NCBI RefSeq assembly: GCF_032854445.1
Contig: NC_088296.1
Span: forward strand, 23,693,604 to 23,757,603
Source of the DNA: Liolophura sinensis
Taxonomy: Eukaryota > Mollusca > Polyplacophora > Chitonida > Chitonidae
Reading direction: 5' to 3'
DNA: 64,000 nucleotides
A program made the position numbers and the translations under genes. The notes beneath the pieces are model-generated. The model made no database searches, was not told the origin of the DNA, and saw only the letters and a list, made by a program, of their open reading frames with translations. This document shows, in pieces, positions 49,301-58,300 of the stretch (within the stretch, counting starts at the first letter, position 1; each line of letters begins with the position of its first letter).

Positions 49301-52300
49301 CGTAAGCTGGGGTGAATTCGGACGATTTTTTTAGTCTTTTCTTTCTGTGCTTCAGAATATCTGATATAATAAGGACTTTTTCTTCTTATCAGTTTGCATT
49401 TAATATATGGTTTCAGCCAGCATTAGTACAAGTCTTAAATGTATAAGAGTCTGCGATTTTTTTTTGTTTGAAAGTTGTCCGAATTCCCCCCACAGGAGGT
49501 GGTGACTTCGGACATTTACTTTACATCAACACATAAACGAGATAAGCGAACCAAAGGGTTGGTCTCGGACTTTAATTAGGTTTTTAAAAAATACAAATTT
49601 TAACTTAAACATCTCAGGATGTTTGAAAAGTTATAAATGCACGTGTTTTGCTTAACAATGAAACAAATTTGAGAAACCGCAATCACGTTTACACCATTAG
49701 GGAGCATAATTTTACAGTTTAAAAACAAAAGCTTTGCAACACACATTTTGATGACTATGGGATCCATTCACTGGCGTCAACCGCAAATTTGAGCAGACCT
49801 CTTCGCAGTGTTTGTGGTTGATTAAGTGCTCCAACTATTTGGTCGAAATTCACTAATGCACAGTCTTCTTCTTTGGGGTGAACAAATACATTTGTCTGCA
49901 GACCTTTTCTTCTTAGAAAAGAAACCTCAAGATCCCCATCTGAATAATACACGGTGTCGATCCTTCCGATGAACAGTTTCTTCACACGATCCCCAAGCCG
50001 CACTAATACCCACTGATCTACATGTAACTCCTTAATTGACTTCACGTTAACCACGCCAGTTAGTCCAGTCCTTCCACTGCTTCGCTGAGCATTTCCCGAT
50101 GACGAGGTTCCCTGGACACCTTCTGTTTCTATATTATCGCAATGGCTGCTAACCCCTTTATTGGAATCTTCACCTTCTGTGCTCTCGGACGACGCTTCTG
50201 TAGATTCCTCTTCTCCTGAACTTGTTTCCTCGGAGTCACTAGTTTCACCGTTGTCATCATCATTGTGGGATAAATCCTCTGAAGAAACACTTTTTCCCGG
50301 CTCAACACGAAGACGCTTTGCTCGTTTCTTTGGCTGTTGACAATCTGCACCACGCATGTCTTTCAACAACGCTATTAATGCGCCATCCACTCCATGGCCT
50401 CCTGCTCCTTCAGGAGTTTTCTCGGTTTCCTTGGGAATCCTATCAAGAACAGGGGTTGGGTCGTGAGGGACAATGCCGCACTTTTTAAACCCAGATTTTA
50501 CATTTGCGCTCTGAGTGGTAGATAATTTCTCTGAACGTTCATGAAGTAGCCGTGGGAATACATCTTTTGGAATGGAAGTGCATCGTCGTCCTTCGCCACT
50601 GATTTTCCACTTGTCCAATATTTGGCGCCAAAATATTTTCATTGGTCTGAAAAATGCCACATCCAAGGGCTGAGTAAGATGGGTTGAGTTTGGGGGAAGA
50701 AATACAAACGCTATGTCATGTTCTTGGCACTTTTCAATTACATACGGCGACAAATGGCTGCTAAGATTGTCACCAATCAATACTTTCCTGCCGTTCAAGC
50801 GCCTCATGTAAGGAAGAATGACATTGGAAAACCAGTCTTCGAAGCAAACTTGGTCAAACCAACCACTTAGACTGCGATTGAAACGACATCGTTCCGGACC
50901 TCCAGTTGTCCAGGTGTCATAAAGATGCTTGGATCTGTATACAACGTAGTACGGGAGAACTGTACTGTCCGCCGCCGCAGCAATCATGAGAGAGGTAGCG
51001 GATTTTGAAAAATTTTGAACTCTTTCAGGGTATCTGCTACCTCTTTTCACAACAATTTTCTTTCGGCCGGGGTCGTCGGTCAAATTTGTCTCATCGTAGT
51101 TTACAATGTGACTGGGCGAAACATCTTGGGTTTCTTTCTCCAGGTTGTTAAAGTAGGTAGTTAAAACTTCTTCGCCAATTTCTGCTCTGGCCAATTTTAT
51201 ATTTTGTGAATTTCTTTCCGAAAGTTGCTTCTGGTGCCTTTTCATAAATCCTTTAGCCCACTCAGGCCCAGGTATATTGTTCCTGAATGCCCTCACTGTT
51301 TTGCCACGCCGATCTAGGTAGGATTTAACAAAAAGTCTCAGATCCATTAAAGTTAGTGGAAACCCCCATTTACCACACAGTACTAGGCGATCAGTGAGTA
51401 AATTTTCCTCTTCAGGAGACAAAGCTGGTTGAACTCCCTGCTTACCAAGATGACGTCGGCTTACATGATCTTGGAGAGTAGAGCGTTTAACATTATACTG
51501 AGCTGCAGCTTTTCTAACAGACAATTTGCCGTCTTTTACAGCTTTAACAGCCTTTTCGAGCTTGTCGGGAAGAGATGTATTCATGGCACGACCACCAACC
51601 ACTTTCTTATATTTCCTTGGCATGTTTGTGTGTGTCCGAATCCACCCCAAAAGTTGTCCGAATACACCCCTAACCGCCAAAGAAAACAAGACAGGGTGAT
51701 ATTATTTCCCTTTAACGGAAAGAATTATTGCGCTTGCTTAATATAGTTGTTATATTGGATACTTCAATAAAATGACTTTATAAAAAATCGCCTGATACAA
51801 GGTTAAGTTTTGTGGTTAAAGATATCGAGAGAAAGTTTACAAAAGTTTGAATGGAGACCGATTTTGCACACCTACCTTGGAACACGGCCTTGCGACACTA
51901 AACGTATGTATAACAGATACCGATGGTCTATGGAAAAGTACCAACGCATATATGGGGTGCTCGAAGTGCAAAAAATATACACAGTGTAAGTTGCAACAAT
52001 AACGATACTATTCTGTACTTTTATTGGCTCACTGTCCGAATTCACCACGTTGTCCGAAGTCACCCCAATTTACGGTATTATTCATATTTTGCCTACAGAT
52101 CAACCTTAAAATGCATGACAATATCATCTCTGTAAAGCTCAGTTCATATGGTAGAATTGTTATATTAATTAATATGCTGGTCAGGGTTAGTCAAAACAGA
52201 AAGGGATCAGCATTCTGGTGCTTTATATGATTTGTACCATTAGATTGAGGGCTGACGTAGTATACAGTTACATCTACAGTTATTTCAGAACACAGACCAC

Positions 52301-55300
52301 ATGCACCGTGTGGTGCAGCGTGAAGTGTGACATGGACAGTGTGAAGTGTGACATGGACAGTGTGAAGTGTGACATGGACAGTGTGAAGTGTGACATGGGC
52401 AGTAAATGTCTAGTGGTCAGTGTAGAGTTGGCACACCCCAAAAAAATAATAATACACGTGACTATTCATGTCACACTTTCTTTTTTTTTACTATATTCTC
52501 CCAATCAGCATCACAAAATCGCCCCATGAGAACAGAGCTATAATAAGTGTTTTTCTCTCTAGGTTGAAGTGACAAAGTTTGAAGCCCTGGAGGAAGCTCA
52601 TGCTGAGCTCAAGCTGAAGGAGCTGCTATGGAATGCCATAGATGAGTGGGACGGACTAGTCACAGAATGGACTGAGGTAAGCACGACATTAAACCCCAGG
52701 CATTCATTCATTCATTGATACCTCTCTCATTCTGGCTCACTGCAAGGCCTCCATGGCCTAGTGGTTAGGCATGTTAGTGTACAAGTGCCGGACATTGACT
52801 CCAGAGTCTCTGATCAATGCAAGCGCTGTGAGTTCAATTCTTACCTGTGACATTGTATGTGGGAAGGTCTGTCAGCAAACTGCAGATGGTCATGGGTATC
52901 CCCCAGGCTTTGCCCAGTTTCCTGCCGCCATAAGGCTTATACCGCCGTCATATGAGTGAAGTATTCTTGAGTACAGCATAAAACAGCAATCAAATAAGTA
53001 AATTCTTCCTTTCCATGTCTTGTGACAAATTATTTTTAGAACTTTGCTGCTTGTTGGAGCAAAGGGTTCAAATTCTGTCACCATTGGCTGTTATGGAAAG
53101 TTTATGTAGCAGCATTGCTCAAAGTGTGGTACCCTAACACTGATTTTCATGTTATTTGTAAAAAAAATTTAAACATACCTTTTGGATGGCTTGTTTTGAC
53201 ATTTTAAGGCCATGTTTAACTTCTGGTTCAATGAAAGGTAAAATGCTCTAGTGAATGAAACTATAATGTTCCACATTTTATTGCAGGCTCCATTTGAGAC
53301 CCTGGACCCTGAGGCAATGAGCAACACAACCACCAAGTATGGCAAGTCTGTGTTCCAACTGGAGAAAGGTTTACCCCCCAACCAGGTGGTGCCTAAACTG
53401 AAGGAAAGAGTGGAGAGTATGAAGGATAAGGTAGGGGGCGCAGATGACTTGATGTCTGTCTGTCCATCTGTCTGTTTACCTATCTATCAGTGAGTTAGTA
53501 GCGCACCTTTTTTGAAAGGAACTCAAAATTGCTGACATTTTCGGTAAACTTGTTTGATTAATGTTGCATAAAGTAAGATAAAGAATACATGCTTTCCTGT
53601 TCTGGACTTCCCTGCGCAGAGGGTATAATATAGAAGACATCCTTATAAATGTTTGACCCTTTGCTGTGTCAAGTCAGCTAGTAGACATCTGCCATTTGAC
53701 CTGTTTGGTAGTTGTGCATCTTATCTTTCCGTTCAACATTTTCCATTGTCAATCATCATAGACCTTCATTGGTTCATGTCCAGGCTGTATAACCTTGAAA
53801 TATTTTGTTCTCTAGATATATATGTGCTATGCTGACTTCATGCAGCCTTATGCTACTTCTCATGCTACTTGTGCTTTATGCTACTTCTCATGCTACTTCT
53901 GCCTTATGCTACTTCTCATGCTACTTCTGCTTTAGGCTACTTTTGCTATTTTACCATATAATCTGATTTTACTATTAGTCTTATGTGTGTACCTCCATTT
54001 TCCCCCCTGCCCAGCTGCCCACGATTACAGACTTGCGTAACCCGACCCTCAAGCCACGTCACTGGGAGACCATAGAGCAGGTGCTGGAGTACAGCTTCAC
54101 CCCAGAGGATCCCCTCACCCTGGGCAAACTAATGGAGATCCATGCGTTCAAATATGCTGAAACAATACAGGAGGTGTCAGGTCAGGCCAGCTCAGAGGCC
54201 AGCCTGGAGAGCATCCTCAAAAAGGTCAGTTATCTCCCTTTAGGTTTATTTGAACGGTTCAGTTACTTCTCCTATAAGAATTTATGAAGGCTGAAAACAC
54301 AATTTGAATATTGTATTCTCTTCAAAAGTCTCTAATTTTGAAGCAGATTAAAGTTACTTCTCAATAATTAATTTACTTCTCAAGCTGAAATACTTTCTTT
54401 TTGTTTCAAGGAGTATTTGTCAAAGTGTTTCACTACATCAAAAGAAAAACGAATAGGTAAATGTGTTTGAGTTCTGTGAGGCTGTTTCCAACAAAACTAA
54501 TGAAATCTGTACCAAAAATTGCCATTCACAGTGTTACAAGCTGCAATGTAGGTGTGAGTTAAAACTTAAAGGTAAAAATGAAAATCTGTAATTACAGGTG
54601 GAAGACTCGTGGAAGGCGATGGAGTTCATGGTGTTACCACACAAGGACTCTAAAGACGTCTTCATCCTGGGTGGTACTGACGAAATCCAGCAGCTTCTGG
54701 ACGACAGTAACATCAATGTGGCCACCATTGCCAGTTCTCGCCATGTAGGCCCTATCAAGCCACGTGTGGAAGACTGGGCTAAGCAGCTCGATCTATTTGG
54801 TAAAACACTGGTGAGTGTCACACAGGCACATCTGGTACAGCTGTGATTAACTAATTTTTAATCATTTTTCCGTCTGTCCATCCATACCACACACGTTGTA
54901 TGTAACGGTTTAATCAGTTTGGGGAAACCCCAAACTGGTGTTTATATGGTACTGCTATAACAAGGTAGCTTTCATCTGTCTGTCAATTCATCCGTCTCAG
55001 ACCTGTTGTATTGTGAAATTATTTTGAGATTTGCACTTGGACATTTGTATTTTTTTTTTATGTTTGCATGGAAGACATTTTCAACTCCTCCTATGGCTTT
55101 CAAACCTATGATAATAATCAGTTGTGCTGCCCATCTCATGTCACTGTTTTCCATTGCTCATGGTCAAAAGATACATAAATTGCTTGTGTGGATACTGTTT
55201 GGAAGTCATGGCCTAATTCCTCAACCTTTTTCACATCTGTCAACTTTTCCATGCAAGTTAGTTGAGCACCTTTTGAATTTGATTCTGGAGACGTAGGTAC

Positions 55301-58300
55301 ACTGGTTAGGTTGGCCAATTTCAGAACATCACAAAGACTATAATTTTATCAGCCTGCACAGAATAATTCCCCCCAAATTTACTTGAGTAAAACACCTTCC
55401 TAATATGTGACAAGGTTGAAAAATTACATTGAGTTGATGAATTGGGTTTGTTTACCGTATACAGGATGAGTGGTTGAACTGTCAGAGGTCGTGGCTGTAC
55501 CTGGAGAGTATCTTCAGCGCGCCAGACATCCAGCGACAGCTTCCTGCCGAGGCTAAGATGTTTATGCAGGTGGACAAGTCGTACAAAGACATCATGAGGA
55601 AGGTTAACAAAGTCCCGCAGGCCATCAGAGCGGGAACACAACCAGGTAAGTCACCTACTTATGAACAAAGTCCCGCAGGCCGTCAGAGCGGGCACACAGC
55701 CAGGTAAGTCACCTACTTATTAACCAAGGCCCAGTCACTCAAAAGCCTATTAGCGTTTAAACCTAGTGTTAATGTTAGTCCAGACTAAGTTTAAAATCCA
55801 GTTCATCTTATATTAGAACAGGACATGTATGGACTGACACTTGGAATTCTTTGTTTTTATTTCTTAATACAGAGTATATGTTGGGCCCTAACATTCAGAA
55901 TTACAGAAAAGTTTTTAAGCTTTCTTCTTACAGTGTAAAGATGCATTTTAACTACAGATTTTACTAGGCCCTTGTGCTTGAAATACGATAATTCTGTATA
56001 ATTTCAGGTCTGCTGGAGACATTTCAGAACAACAATGCCCTGTTGGACCAGATACAGAAATGTCTGGAGGCTTACCTGGAATCTAAGAGAGTCATCTTCC
56101 CAAGGTACCCTAATCCCTCAACCTTTTTGTATATTAAAGGACAACTATTTAAACACATTTTTAATTTGATTTTGAAGTCTACACAGAATAATGCCTTCAA
56201 TATATGCTTAAATAAACACCTTGCACAATTGTGAAATGGTTAGAGAATTACAGTAAACACAAATCCAGTTAGTAACGGTTTGTAAAAACAATAAAGGCCC
56301 TCCTCAGACTGCTGAGGTAGTAAGTTCAATCCTCTGCTAGATGTAATAAATCTGGTGAGATGTGGTTGTCTCCCCTGTGCTCTTTTCCATCTGTTCCACT
56401 CCTAAATTCAACATTCTTAAGCACAGGTTAAATCACAAATCAACTAAATATAAAGAACACATGTATTAAAGCTCCAAGCGGAGGACAGGGACTGTATGGC
56501 CCTTAAGCTCTTACAGAATATACCAGGAATGCATTTAACAGATTGTCAGAGTGAATTACAGATCAAGTCAATACTTCTCTTCTGAAAGATACTATGAAGT
56601 GGTTACATAAAGGAGCAAGTTTTGGTTGAGCCGAAAGTCTAAATTGTGTTTTCATTCTTGATTGTTGCCATGATATGGGGCTGTCATGTTACCGAAGAGA
56701 TGTCATGTCATAAGTTATGTCGATATTTATTGACTTCTTCAGCTGGAGCTACAGAATCTTTTGCTTCTATTCAAAACATGATCTAGTGAAGAGCATAGGA
56801 ATGTTTCCTTTTGTGTAAAACTTGGGTCAGAATTTGAATAAATATCTCAGTTGATATAATGTTGTGATTGACCCCCATTGATTGAGGTCACAGGTTCAAA
56901 TTCAGCTCTTGCTAGTTCTGCCCTATGTCAGGTGGTTGTTAGGTACGGACAGGCATTCAAGTTTCCTTCACCCACAAACCTGACCAACAGTGTGGCAGTG
57001 AAAAATATTTTCAACACATTGTTACTCACCAACAAATGAAGTACATGACCATTCAGGTAGCCTCTCACCGTATGCTATGAATGTCCATATTCTGATTCCA
57101 TGTTGTGTTTGCAGGTTTTACTTCCTGTCCAATGACGAGCTTCTTGAAATCTTAGCTCAGACCAGAAACCCTCTGGCTGTACAGCCTCATCTCAGGAAGT
57201 GTTTTGATGCCATAGCTAAGCTGGAGTTTGGGGTACAGGCCCCACAGTCTAGTGAGGGCAAGGGTACCCCTGACACTGGAGGTAACTATGTGGTTGTTTT
57301 GGTAGGTGGATAGGGGATGATGGCAGTCTGTCATAGTAATGTTTAAATACGATAACCCTCTTTGTAACTCATACATCTCTTTGTTACTCATACCCCTCTG
57401 GCAACTTTCATCCTGCTGTAGAGATAATTATCAAACCTTTGGAATGAAAGAAACTCGTAAATCTACACTGATGTTGTTGATAAACTTTAATTATCATTGT
57501 TTTTCAGAAGGAGAGGTTCAGTTCACTAATGATATCTTAGCCATGATATCACCAGAGAATGAAAAAGTCAGCCTTGGCAAGGTAAAGAAGCTTGCACATA
57601 TCCTTCCAAATTTGTTTTTTTTTTTTTTTTTTTTGTATTTTGTTTTGTGAATACTGCAATATAGGTCTCACCATTAAAAGCAGAGAAAGCACTAACGTGA
57701 AGTATATGTCAGATGGGAGACCATTAAACGCTGTTCATAAAAATAGTTCGATTTTTTTTTTGTTAAATTTGTTCAACATCTAACACCAATGAAATAAACA
57801 AAGCCAGGTGTATATACTGTACAGATGTTTTACAAAGACAGTAATTTTAATGCTGCATATTTGTGAAATGTTGTTGAAATAGCTGAATGACCAAGCCACA
57901 TAACAATGGTTTATTATCAAGTAATCAACATGAATAGCACACAGTATGTGGGACGGCTCACATAGCAAAAGTGATTCCTCATCAGTAATGGTTTGTTCTG
58001 CAGGGTCTAAAGGCCAGAGGTAATGTTGAGGACTGGTTAGGTAAGGTGGAGGAAGCCATGTTCTCTAACCTCCGCAAACTGCTTAAAAGCTCTATCGCTG
58101 ATTACGAGAAGAAACCCAGAGAGGAGTGGATTATGGGACACGCCCACCAGGTGAGTGGCATTTGAATTCCTGTACCTGTTTGGTGGACCTCTTTACTGTT
58201 TATGGACCTAAAATTTCACCAAGTTGCACATTTTGCTTGATTGTGAGAGTTTTGTTGATCTTTGAAAGGTGTTTTGAGGTTTGTTTTGGAAGATAGGATG

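Noticed and set aside
51624-51689. 22-codon N-terminal extension of the transposase
   Set aside because: It is encoded by subterminal repeat motifs; the internal MPRKYKK start matches the usual beginning of pogo-type enzymes better.
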